Assembly (NCBI RefSeq): GCF_037975245.1
Contig: NC_092582.1
Location: 4,062,501-4,126,500 of the forward strand
Reading direction: 5' to 3'
Length of the DNA: 64,000 nucleotides
Source: Apostichopus japonicus
Taxonomy: Eukaryota > Echinodermata > Holothuroidea > Aspidochirotida > Stichopodidae
How positions within the stretch are numbered: position 1 is the first letter of the stretch; each line of letters begins with the position of its first letter. Positions 1 to 12,300 of this stretch are shown here, piece after piece. The notes under the pieces were generated by a model. It made no database searches. It had not been told where the DNA came from and saw only the letters and a list, made by a program, of their open reading frames with translations. The translations under genes and the position numbers were made by a program.

Positions 1-116
1 AGCAACTGTTATCATGTAAACTATTGATGGCAGTTGCAGGAATATTAATTCCCCCATCAATCAAAAGTGCAAAAAGGTGCAAAAGTGCAAAAAGATTTCT
101 TGCAAAAGCTTTTTAC

Positions 117-355
117 CTGCAAGCTCTCCAGATGGACCCTCCCAACGCCACCCTGGGAATGTTCTTCTTGTCGAATGTCCAGTAGTACGTTGCAAAGGTT
201 CCCGCTAGGACCAAGTGGCTGAAACCGATGATGAAATTTAGAAGCCAGAGAAAACCGAACAGGTTGAAGAACTGTAGGTACTTGAATGAAACGTTATAGG
301 TGGAATTGCTGGTGCAGAAGACATCCGTAGCATTTTCCAGAACTTCGATGGTTCT
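117..355 (-). CDS. SLC44A exon 15 (last exon inside the window)
   Basis: Encodes [19 protein letters not shown] at its start, then [20 protein letters not shown] and [12 protein letters not shown], ending in GGSIWRAC. The NLFGFLW and LAGTFA-YYW blocks are hallmark SLC44 sequence. Donor GTAAAA; positions 1-116 are intron and the next exon is outside. Confidence 0.95.
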
Positions 356-3300
356 CTGAAAGGAAAAGCAACGAGGCGATACAAATTTTAACGTCAAACC
401 GGAAATATTCTGTTAGCACCATGTAATGTATCTGACTTTGTTTTTTGCTTTTCCCTGAGAAACAGTCATTTACCACAAAATCTTAAAACACAGAGATCTG
501 CTCATCTATAGAATGTGGCTAGGAATCTTCAAACATTCTGGTAGATTAAAATCTCCATTAAACACTGGGGTAAAGTTTGCCATTTGATAAGGCCTCCTGG
601 CTACGTGGGTTTTTCCCTTAGAGTTTTCTTGTTTTCCTGATGAGTTCCAAATTTATAATCTTTGGGTAAAATTGATTGATAACTATCGACATATTTTCTC
701 TTTTCACTCATACAGTGGTGCGGTGGGGGAGAGGGGTATAGCCTGCCTCCACAATCAACCAGGGGAACCTTGGTTGTCTGGGGATATTCACATTCAGCTT
801 GTGAAGAATAGGACATATTATATAAAAAAAGTGGCACTATGTATTTATTAGCTGAAGGGAACTTTGCAGTTTTTCTCTTGCGTAGCAATCCCTGTTTCTG
901 TTTTAACTTCCTTAATTTTCAAATGGACATTGTGGGGGTGTATAAGGCAGAATGCATGAGTTGTTATCCAATGCAGGCCCAAAAATATGCTACTTTACCT
1001 TCTCCATCTAAACAAGCTGCATAACCCTTCACCTGCTCCCTCCCCCCCCCCATACCTCTTCCATCTATTTCCAATACCTAACCAATGTTGGGTAGAGAGT
1101 GAACTCCATATGAAATTGAAAAAAAAGAACTCACCACACCCTCTGCTCTACCACAAATGATGGTTTGCACATTCTCGATTGACCGGTTTGTTACAATAAC
1201 TGACAAATCATTTAAATTGTATTCGTCATTGGTGGCTGTGGCAAGGTATCTAAATACCCAGAAATTAAAGGAAAATAACGAGGACGTTCTCTGTTAGTTG
1301 ACATCGTTACGTTAATAATTAAAGATACTTTTGTACGGCTTTTCGAAAAACAAAAGCACTCCCACTGAGTCACAATTCATCAGAGTTTCATATCTGAGAT
1401 ACGTCAGCTAAATGTACTACTTATAAAAGTAAACGAGCAAACGACCGTTTGCTCGTTTACTCGAGTATATGAGTCCAGTCTTTGAGAAAGTTTGAAGAAA
1501 TTGAAGGAGTTGACCACGTCCCGTAGTTCCAGAAATTGTTTCAAACAGGCTAATGTGAAAGAATCTCATTAGTCCAAAATTCTAGTCAACATAGTTTTTA
1601 CCATGTCAACTGCCGAAAATAATTTCTTCCCTATTGATCATTTGGAAGGATAGATTATTAAAATATTCTGTGAGGTCACATAATGACTATGTAACCGTAG
1701 CGACAACTGCCTTGTTTTCCTTCTTCTTCTTCTTTTTAAAATGGAAATGATTTTAACCTGTACTCTACCTACTGACTATCAGTTGTTAAAGTGGCAGTGA
1801 TATTATTGCTTTTGACAAGCACTACTAGCAAATTGTAAAATTTTAAATAAGGATTCCCCCCCCCCCCATCGCATAACTGGGTCGCTTAGCAAACGACTCA
1901 AACTCCCTTGGGACACCTATATTTCGTAAATTCCAATTATTTGGACGTTTTTTGTACCCGGAAGTCTACTCCTGTTTTATCATCGTAGACCAAGTGATTG
2001 TACCTGTTGTGGTAGTAATTATGAAACAGCGCCACCAATCAAGACAGAGTTACAATATGGCTACCTCTCTATATCATTTATAACAGTACCCTCCCAAATA
2101 TACCAATACTGGTCAATATAAACACCATCTACTTCAGTTTGGTGGCAGCCAGCTAGTACAAAAGAATTATGACCTATTGTTTGTTACCTAGTTTTGCTTC
2201 TTACCACCAAAATAGCAAGTTACAAATGAACGCCCCATTCCCACCCCCCCCCCCCCCCCGAGACTTTTGCTTACATACTGTTGCTTTGAATCATACCTTT
2301 TTAAACCTGATAAGAGTAATACCTCTCAGTAGAGGGAGAGAAGATTTCAGGCTACGTTGGAATGATTGACTGTCAGTTTATAGTAGAGACTATTAAAGAG
2401 ACCCAAAGTATAATAATCCTACTCAATACGTATTCTGATAAAAGGATACAGTGTTATGAGTGCCCATAGTGCGATTACAAACATCTCCAGGATGAATGGA
2501 AACAACGGCCAGAACAGGGTGCTGTAAAATGCTGTAACAGATCTGCCAAAAAATAACACAGAATGTGAAAATCAAATTTTCAAAAGAAGGAAAGCTGAAT
2601 GCAGATATTATAAAATACATTTTAAAGAGCAAAAAGCAAAAATGGTTACTATATTTGCCATCGACTTAACGGGACTGGATAAACTCGGTAGGTTAGAGTA
2701 CAAAGATCTTATTTCCTGAAATGCATTGACTCTTGTTTTTCTACCCAACAATTTCTTTTCCCTTCAAAAAGTATACAGAAAGACAGAAATATTATTCAAT
2801 AATTAATATCAAACACTGCAGAGACGTCCCCTTTATTGTTTCACTGAACTGTAATTGCCCAAACCAATTTACGTGCCAGCTACAAAGGCACAGGTGTGCA
2901 TGTGGGGAAAGTCCAGGGAATGGAAGCTGTCATACATGTTACGGTAGAAAGGCACGATGCAGCCTGATACTGTCTTCAGAATCTGCGTATGACTTTACTT
3001 GGTAGTCAACCCTTCCATGAGACCGACATTCATATATATTTACAGATTTTGACACGGTATGACTTATGATTATAATTTTGATAGCATCGTTCATAGCAGT
3101 GGTCACTCAAATATGGATTCGTGCAAATGTTTATGACTCATCGTTACTGGCCTCTGCATTCTGATCAGAGTTATAATATACAGCTACATGACGAGAATTA
3201 GTCCATTAACCAAAGGTTGCATATTTCAGCTCTCTTGACCTCAACTAACTGAAACTTTATGTCTCCTGCAAACAGACTGGTGAGTTTGGAAGAGTTGATT

Positions 3301-6300
3301 TGTTCACACCTTGCCATGTCTGCCTTGATCTGATAGTGATTTGGCTACTAGCTGTGTGAAGAGTTGCACAATAGACGAATAGGCAGCTCAACTAAGGTGC
3401 GAAAAGATGGGACTGATCACTCAGCTATTACCAACTGGAAAAAAGCCTGCCGTCCAGTACAAATGGCAGGATTCATGGATGCAACCTATAGCTAATGGAC
3501 ACTTTAGCGGCATGACGGTACAAATTCGTACGTCTTACTCCGACTTACTTGCTGGCCTCTTGGATCAAAGCTATGGCGATTCGGATCCGGTTACATAAGC
3601 ACAGGGTGAGCAGCAGTAGTATCACAAACAAGGAACCACAGGCGATGGCTGAAAGATCATTAAAGTTTCAATATTTTTAAACTTTAGATATGTTAAACAT
3701 AGGATGGAATGACTTCATCTGATATCAACTTAAACGGGCAGTCTTATAATTTGAGGATTCTTTAACATTTCTGTCGTCTCTTCCTAAGACTTATTGTGAT
3801 CGTTTGCATGTTGGCCAGTAAGTCTTACTGATGGATTTGTTTATAGTATTCGGTCACTGAGTTAGTTGACCATACAGCTAAGTTCAAAATGTAAGGTCTT
3901 CGATTTTTGGCACATTCCCTTTTCCAATTTACTGCCGATTGTATATGGAGAGGAACAGTGGCGGAGCTAGGGGTATTGGTCAGGAGGGGCGAGAACGGTC
4001 TGCAGGGGCACTTTTGACACTATCTAAGCGGAGTGCCACCACTGGTTGGCGTGTAGCGTATAGAAATTTTTTGAGTAAAGATACTCCCTAGATCGCCGGA
4101 AATGACCCTTTCCGGGCCTGGCTAAATTTGCAGATAAACGAAGAATAAATAGGTGTCATCCCCAAATTACACCAACAAAATGTGACAAATGTCAATAAAA
4201 AAAGTCAATAATCGCGAATAAGTAAAGAGTGGTAAAGAGCTGAAAAGGGCGCCAGCAGTCCATTTGAGTCCGTCAGGGGGGCATCCGCCCCCCCTGACTG
4301 TATGGACGCTCCGCCACTGGAGAGGAAGTCACAAACATAGATCATTTTCTGTCTCCAATTTCTGTCTCTGATTAAATGGTACCGGCTGACACAAAATGGA
4401 GAACACCTTTGCTGATAATATCAAAACATACCGTCTCTACAGGCAAATAGATAGGAATTTTGAAAATACCACAACATCACAAGGTCAACCTGGTTTTAGA
4501 CCTCGCTTGGTTTTCGCCTGGAATAAACTGTGATTTTCCGGGTAGCATGTGATCTACGAACTTTCACAAAAGAGCTTGAGGATTCCGATGAGGAAGACAG
4601 CTTTTGCTACTTCGTATGTATCGTTTGTTACCCGGAAAAATTGCCGTTTCTTCTGGGTATAAACCGAGCGAGGGTTAGCCCGGTTGAAATCGTAATGAAG
4701 ATTGAAGAGATCTGACGGCCATGCACAACAAAACTAATTGCAGACATTTAAAATGATGAGTCTCTCCACTACTAACCACCAATGAGCCATGTTTTCTCTA
4801 GCCGAAGGTAATAGTTTATGTCCAAGGTGAACTCAAACTCCTCCTCCATCTGAGTTTCACTATCTCGGATGGTCATGTACTCAAAAAAGCAAAGAGCGGT
4901 TCCTGTCGAGTAGAAAGATAGTTAATAATGAGCATGACAATTCAAAATAACTTAATTAAAAGGCCTTCAGGAGGGGGAGGGGGAGGGGGAGGGGAGAGGT
5001 GTACACTCCCCCCTCACCACTATGGACCCCCAACTTAGTAGTAATTATTAACACAACCTTGCATGTAGTCCTAATAAAAGATCTTATTATTTTTAGGAGT
5101 TGGCTACAACAGCCCCAGGACTTTATCCCCTCTTCTTAATAATCCAGGGTCCATCTCCTGGCCTTGATTTAGCTGGAGCAGTTACCAGTACATTACTAAA
5201 TCATATTTTGTTTAATAGGTGTAAGCGACCCCAATAACAATCCTAACGATTTTTTTCAGATTTCTATTGTTTTTTTTTCATAACAAATATAAAATTGCTT
5301 TTCTAAATTCCATTTTTTTTTGGGTGACAGTATTTGTTATTAATTTCCTCTGTGGATAAATGATAAACAATATTTTCCAGCTCAATAAGCCGATATCATC
5401 CAGTCACTTGCTTCCAGATTTAAATTTTTGTAAATTCACCAAACTTCCTATATTTATAACTTCATGATAAAAAAAGATGCTCTCGAGTGTTGCGTTTCTG
5501 AATGGCTGCTCAAGACGCCGATATGAGAGAGTGAACCTACTTAATTGAGGGCGCTATTCTACAATAGCATTATACTACATCCAGATGTGGGCTTTCCGCA
5601 CCAAAACTTAAAAATGATTTGCAGGAAAATGTCTGAAGTCTCGGTAAACTTCGACAAACGGGAATATTATTCCATTTTGATGATCTCCTCTCGAGAAAAA
5701 ATTCCTTACCAGCTCCCAGAAGGCAGTTAAGGACGAGTATGCTCCCCCATACCATGAATCCAGCGATGAATCGCATGATAGCACACCACAGGAAACACAA
5801 GATACAACCGATTCCAATGCCACTGCAGACAACAACAAACAAACAGTAATAAATAATAGAAGAATTTACAGTTCTCCATAAAATGAGCATTAAAAATATA
5901 ATATACAGTTATTCATGCTTTATTTTTCATTTGATCTTGAAAAGTTTATCTCATGTGATATTGTATCCTGAGCCTTGTGATTACAAATTTTTGCCCGTCG
6001 AAAGAGATATTTGAATTTACTTAAATATTTAGTCTGTTGAGCATTACAAAATATTGAAATATTTGTACAATTTGGCTGCACTGATCAAATAATTAATCAT
6101 AGTTAGTGTATTGTAAATTTGGCTGCACTGATCAATCGTTAACCACAGTTAGTGTATTGTGAAGTTACTGCACTGATATACACTGATCAATCATTCACCA
6201 TAGTTAGTGTATCGTAAGTCAGAATGATGCTTTTCAATAGAGGGCCATCTTTTGTACTCACATGAGAATGATGTGCCACGATGACCGGATATCCTCTACA

Positions 6301-9300
6301 ATGACTAAGGCACTTCCACCAAATCCTGCAACAAAGTCTATTCCGCTGAAAAGGACAAGAGATAAAATGAGGTGTTAATAAAGAAACGCATCAAATGAAC
6401 ACATACAGGAGTATATAGATCAATCAATTATTCAATTGGTGTATCACTATCTCGTCCACCTCATCAATAGTTACACTACATGAGTCATCCAAACACATTG
6501 CAGGGTCACTTGATCAATGGTGCCTTACGGTGCATAATTCAATCAAATAATAAATTAATATCTCAGTCTTGTATTTTGTTCTTGATCAGTGGTTCCTTAT
6601 GGTACATAATTCAATCAACTAATCATTCAATTATTTTTAATATCTCACTCTTGTATTTTGTTCTTGATCAGTGGTTCCTTATGGTACATAATTCAATCAA
6701 CTAATCATTCAATTATTTTTAATATCTCACTCTTGTATTTTGTTCTTGATCAGTGGTTCCTATGGTACATAATTCAATCAACTAATCATTCAATTATTTT
6801 TAACATCTCACTCTTGTATTTTGTTCTTGATCAGTGGTTCCTTATGGTACATAATTCAATCAACTAATCATTCAATTATTTTTAATATCTCACTCTTGTA
6901 TTTTGTTCTTGATCTGTGGTTCCTTATGGTATATAATTCAATTAACTAGTCATTAAATTATATTTAATATCTCACTCTTGTATTTTGTTCTTGATCAGTG
7001 GTTCCTTACGGTACATAATTCAATCAATTAATCATTCAATTATTTTTAATATCTTACTCTTGTATTTTGTTCTTGATCTGTGGTTCCTTACGGTACATAA
7101 TTCAATCAACTAATCATTCAATTATATTTAATATCTCATTCTTGTATTTTGTTCTTAATCAGTGGTTCCTTATGGTACATAATTCAATCAACTAATCGTT
7201 CAATTAGTTTTAATATCTCACTCATGTATTTTGTTCTTGATCGGTGGTTCCCTTATGGTACATAATTCAATCAACTAATCGTTCAATTAGTTTTAATATC
7301 TTACTCTTGTATTTTGTTCTTGATCAGTGGTTCCTTATGGTACATAATTCAATCAACTAATCATTCAATTATTTTTAATATCTCACTCTTGTATTTTGTT
7401 CTTGATCGGTGGTTCCTTATGGTACATAATTCAATCAACTAATCGTTCAATTAGTTTTAATATCTTACTCTTGTATTTTGTTCTTGATCAGTGGTTCCTT
7501 ATGGTACATAATTCAATCAACTAATCATTCAATTATTTTTAATATCTCACTCTTGTATTTTGTTCTTGATCGGTGGTTCCTTATGGTACATAATTCAATC
7601 AACTAATCGTTCAATTAGTTTTAATATCTCACTCTTGTATTTTGTTCTTGATCGGTGGTTCCTTATGGTACATAATTCAATCAACTAATCGTTCAATTAG
7701 TTTTAATATCTTACTCTTGTATTTTGTTCTTGATCAGTGGTTCCTTATGGTACATAATTCAATCAACTAATCATTCAATTATTTTTACTATCTCACTCTT
7801 GTATTTTGTTCTTGATCAGTGGTTCCTTATGGTACATAATTCAATCAACTAATCATTCAATTATTTTTAATATCTCACTCTTGTATTTTGTTCTTGATCA
7901 GTGGTTCCTTATGGTACATAATTCAATCAACTAATCAATCAATTTTTCATATCTTACCTTTGTATTTTCTCTTCATCAATGACTCCTCCAGATGCACTTT
8001 CAAGAGAATCACTAATTATCATGATGAGCTGCTTCAAAAATTGATCGCCAGGCTTGATACGAAAAATGAACTCCGGCAGGCATCTATTGAAAACTGTCTC
8101 AACCAAAGGAAATCAAGTTACCGGGTCATTCCGTGTAAAATCACGAATGGCTGTTGCTGCACCCTTTCCAAAAATTCCCAAATTTATTGTATGATTGGAC
8201 CACCATAAAATAAGCATATTCTGAAAATTTCAGTTGCATTGCTTTACAATTGGCCGATTTATCACACTTTGAAATTCCGCAATTTGTCGCCACCATGGCA
8301 TTTTGGCATTTTCTTGACTTTTGAGGTCTCATTTCTCAGCAATTGAACATTCTACTACCTTTCTAATACAATATTTTTGTAGCCTAATTTTTTATTTTCC
8401 TGTTCTATGGGTTAGACTCTATAGGCATCTGTAATAGAAAGGTAGTTATGGTGGTCCACTCATGCAATAAATTTGGGAATTTTTCAAAAATGTCGAACTA
8501 CAACATACCCCAAAATCTGGTGATTTGATATGGAATGACCCAATATGTACCTGTTAATAACTGTATTACTCTATTGCCATAAAACTGATTTGCACCAGTT
8601 ATGGATTTTCTTATTTTTTCTTCCTTCCTATCTCCCCCCCCCCCCAAAAAAAAAATTCAAGCAATGTTTCCATATGTTGTATGTAACATTCTGCTCATTT
8701 TGGTAAGATCATGTATAATATAAATAACATTGTTGTATCTTCCATTGTACCTACAGGATGGAATAAAAAGGTTGGAACAAATTAAAACCATGTTACCATC
8801 TACACCCCATGGCTGCAAAACCACTTAATGTCATATAGTTGGTATTGAAGTTGAAGTCGAAATAATAATCAATACAATCATAAATAATATACTAAAAGTT
8901 TGCACAAATATACTTTTCAATGCACCTTCCTGCTATGAGTGATAAAATGTGACAGGTGGAGAATTGGGTACACAGAGAGGATATACTGCGATAGTGAACC
9001 CCCTTCCCCACCCCCTTCCCCTCCCCCTTCCCTCCTTCCGCCCTCCAACAATGCACATATATGTGGGCTCATACAACTTAATAGCTAACAGCTGATAGTA
9101 CATCTGGGTAAAATTAATACACTTAAGAAATAATTACCATCTGTACTGTTCAAAACATATGGAGCGCATTTATTGTCCTGGATTGCTTGTTCTTGATCAA
9201 AACCAGCCTGTAAAAAGGAGAATTGCAGACAATATCACAGATGTACTCTCTTAACCAAGGCTGCTCATCCCTCCCCAATCCCCTTCACAAATCTCCATCC

Positions 9301-12300
9301 ACTAAAGAAGGGATAAGGAATAGTTATAGAAGTACTTATGCATAGAAGCATAATTATGCCCTCTTTGTACAGTTTACATGAATATTACTTTACAAATTTA
9401 AGTTCAATATATAGTTTAATGTTTGGGATTCACCCAATTGGCCATACCCCGAGTTTAATTCTCAAAATGCAACTCTCTCTCTCCACCCCCACCTCCCCCC
9501 CCTCCCCACTTTTCATCAAACAGAATGTATTATACGGAAAATGAGGCACGTGTGGCTGGAATGATGTCATAATCGGACTTGCTAAAGTCTTTGGCCCTGC
9601 ATGTAAACGAACAATGAACACTGTGATTTCTCCTCAGATTGAACAAGATTTTTCTCAGCTGTTTTTGGGGAGTTGTTCCTCCCGAAGATCCGTTTCGGAT
9701 TATGATTGGTTTTTTTTTCTTCTTTAAAATATTTCCTCTCCCAATTCATTAAAATACAACTTCATACGTGATTGCAACATTTTTCCTCCTACTAAATGCA
9801 GTGGCATAGCCAGGATTTTCAAAGTTGAAGGCACGACTATCTGAGCAGAGCGCCACCATCGGTTGGCGCGGAGCGTACAAGAACATTTTTGGTTTTACAA
9901 ACCCCCCAGATGGCCAGAAACGGCCCTTCCCGAGTGTTCATTCTGGTTCCCTGGCCTCGTGCTAACTTGAGAGACCTCATTCAATATCACTTTTAAACCC
10001 CCCCCCCCCATAAAAAACGATTTAAAATAGTACGTAATGCAATACTACATAATGTATTTAAAATTAGCAAGGTACATGTACAGAGTAGTCTTACTTTTCA
10101 ACTGCTGATACTTGTAGATACAAAGATAGGCCAGAATACAACTATAGCCAGTACTCGTCTTTTGATACAACTGTAACTAGTAAATGTTTAAGTTAGCCTA
10201 ATAAGAGAAGGCGAGAGCTATCCGACGATTGCCATCTGATGCAAATTTCTTCAGCACAGCATCAACGTCAATTGCAAAGTCTCTGTGGATGTCAGTGGCG
10301 TTGCCAGGATATTTTTCAGTGGGGGGGGGCGCTGGGGGGACTTGACCATTTCCTGGAAGGGCGTCTTGTTACTATCTAAGCGGAGCGCCACCATGAGTTG
10401 GCGCGCAGCGTCCCTAAATTTTTTAGCTAAAAGACCTCCTAGATCGTCGGAAATGACACTTCCCAAGCCTTGGAAGCAGGGGCGTCAATCCGACTTTAAA
10501 CGTGTGGGGAGGGGGGGGGGGACGTAATTGATTCGAGTATTCCGGCCGCAAGTAATATCTAAGCGGATCGCCACCATCGGTTGGCGCGCAGCGTACCAAG
10601 AAACTTTCAAATTTCAATATCTGCCAGATCGCTGGAGATGGCACTTGCCAGGCTGGATAGCAGCCATCTAGTTGCGTGATTTCGGGAGAAAATTACAAAT
10701 TCGCCTCAGATATAGGCCTATAGGAACGATGCCACAAAATGTCCCTGGGCATACTATAGGCAAAGGAAGCTATCCGCCGCGACTGCATGTGCGACTGCGG
10801 TCGAAGGGTCGTTCATGAGCGGTCATCATGGAGATTCGAGACCATTCAGACCAATGATATATTTTTTCGCACATGTAATTTTTTTTCGACACCCAAAATC
10901 CCAGTTGGAGGGCAAATGGGGGCGACAAACTTTCATGGGGGCTGTCGCCCCCACGCCCTCCCCCCCCCCCCCCTTGGCTACACCACTGGTGGATGTGCAT
11001 GAGTGCCAAGCAGCTGACTCTCTCTTCTTTCATTGAAGAACGCATGTAGTTTTTTATTCTGCGCATTGCGCTGAAAGACCTTTTAGCAGTTGCCGAAGCT
11101 ATTGGCATGGTTAATCATGGTTAGTTTTAACTAGATGTTAAAAAACTGACAAGATTGGATCCTAGTCTTTTTCGGCGGGTAGAGTGTTGAATGAAACGGC
11201 ACGCGATAGAAATGACAGCCTAGATGACAGAAGAATAGGTCACCTAATTTAGCCATATTCTTGCTACGTTCATTTCAATAGTTTTTCCTGTCTAGACTCT
11301 TAAACTCGTCCAGCAAGCTTATGGATTTGAGTTATGAGTGTTTAAAAAAAAGGTAACTTGGCCAAAAAATTTGTAGGCCCGGGCCTACAGTGCTACATAC
11401 TGGCTACGCCCCTGAAATGTATCAAAGACTGGACATAGCTAGAGATTCATTCAAGTAAAAACTTCACCTTTCTGGACTTGCTTTACTCAAAGCAAAACCA
11501 TTACTAGGGGTTTGCTTCATTGGCACAGAATAAATGCAAACGATTCAGAGCAACAGGGCGGTTGGGGGAGGGGGGGGCGGTATGCATGTGGAGGGGGAAT
11601 CTCACCATAGCTGGGTCAACTCCGTCAAGGCAAATTGGTTCCCCAATTTGATCCACGGTCAAGTTCAGTTGGTCCAAATAGTCTGCCTCTGGAATTGGAA
11701 ACCAATACTTCTTTGGACACTCACTGACACAAACCTATAACGAGGAAAAGAAAAAAACCATGGAATACAAGTTAATGAACATTGATCAATCAATCAATCA
11801 TTCAGCCAGCCAGCCACTGACTGAGCCCCTATATATGTTTGTGACAGTGTGTCATTATTTTTTTGTCGCAATTTGCGTTACATTGAGTGAGTTTATCACT
11901 TGAATCTGGTGTGGTGTGGTGTGGTCTGGTGTGATGTGGTCTGGTGTGGTGTGGTGGGCAAATAGAAAGGCAATGGACTAGAGACCTGAGGATTTAAAGT
12001 TCCATTCCTGGACAGATCACTATGTTGTGTCTTTGGGGCAAGGCACTTTATCTGCATTGCACCTCTTACATACTACCTAGCAGTGGCGGAGCTAGGGGTA
12101 TTGGTCAGAGGGGGTGAGAATGGTCTGTAGGGGCGCTTTCGACACTTTCTAAGCGGAGCGCCACCACAGGTTGGTGCGGAGCGTACAAAATTTTTTTGAG
12201 TAAAGATGCTCCCTAGATAGCAGGAAATGACCCTTAAGCGGGGACCTGTGTGGTAACTTGTCAATAAAGTTGTGTGTGTGCTGGTTTGTGGCTGCACCCT

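Noticed and set aside
2733-3005. Cys-rich 90-residue plus-strand frame
   Set aside because: Cysteine spacing fits no known zinc-binding or EGF-like pattern; it lies in an intron of the minus-strand gene without splice context.
6480-8208. Plus-strand frames with repeated [12 protein letters not shown]
   Set aside because: Read-through of the 82-bp array on the non-coding strand; the gene is on the other strand.
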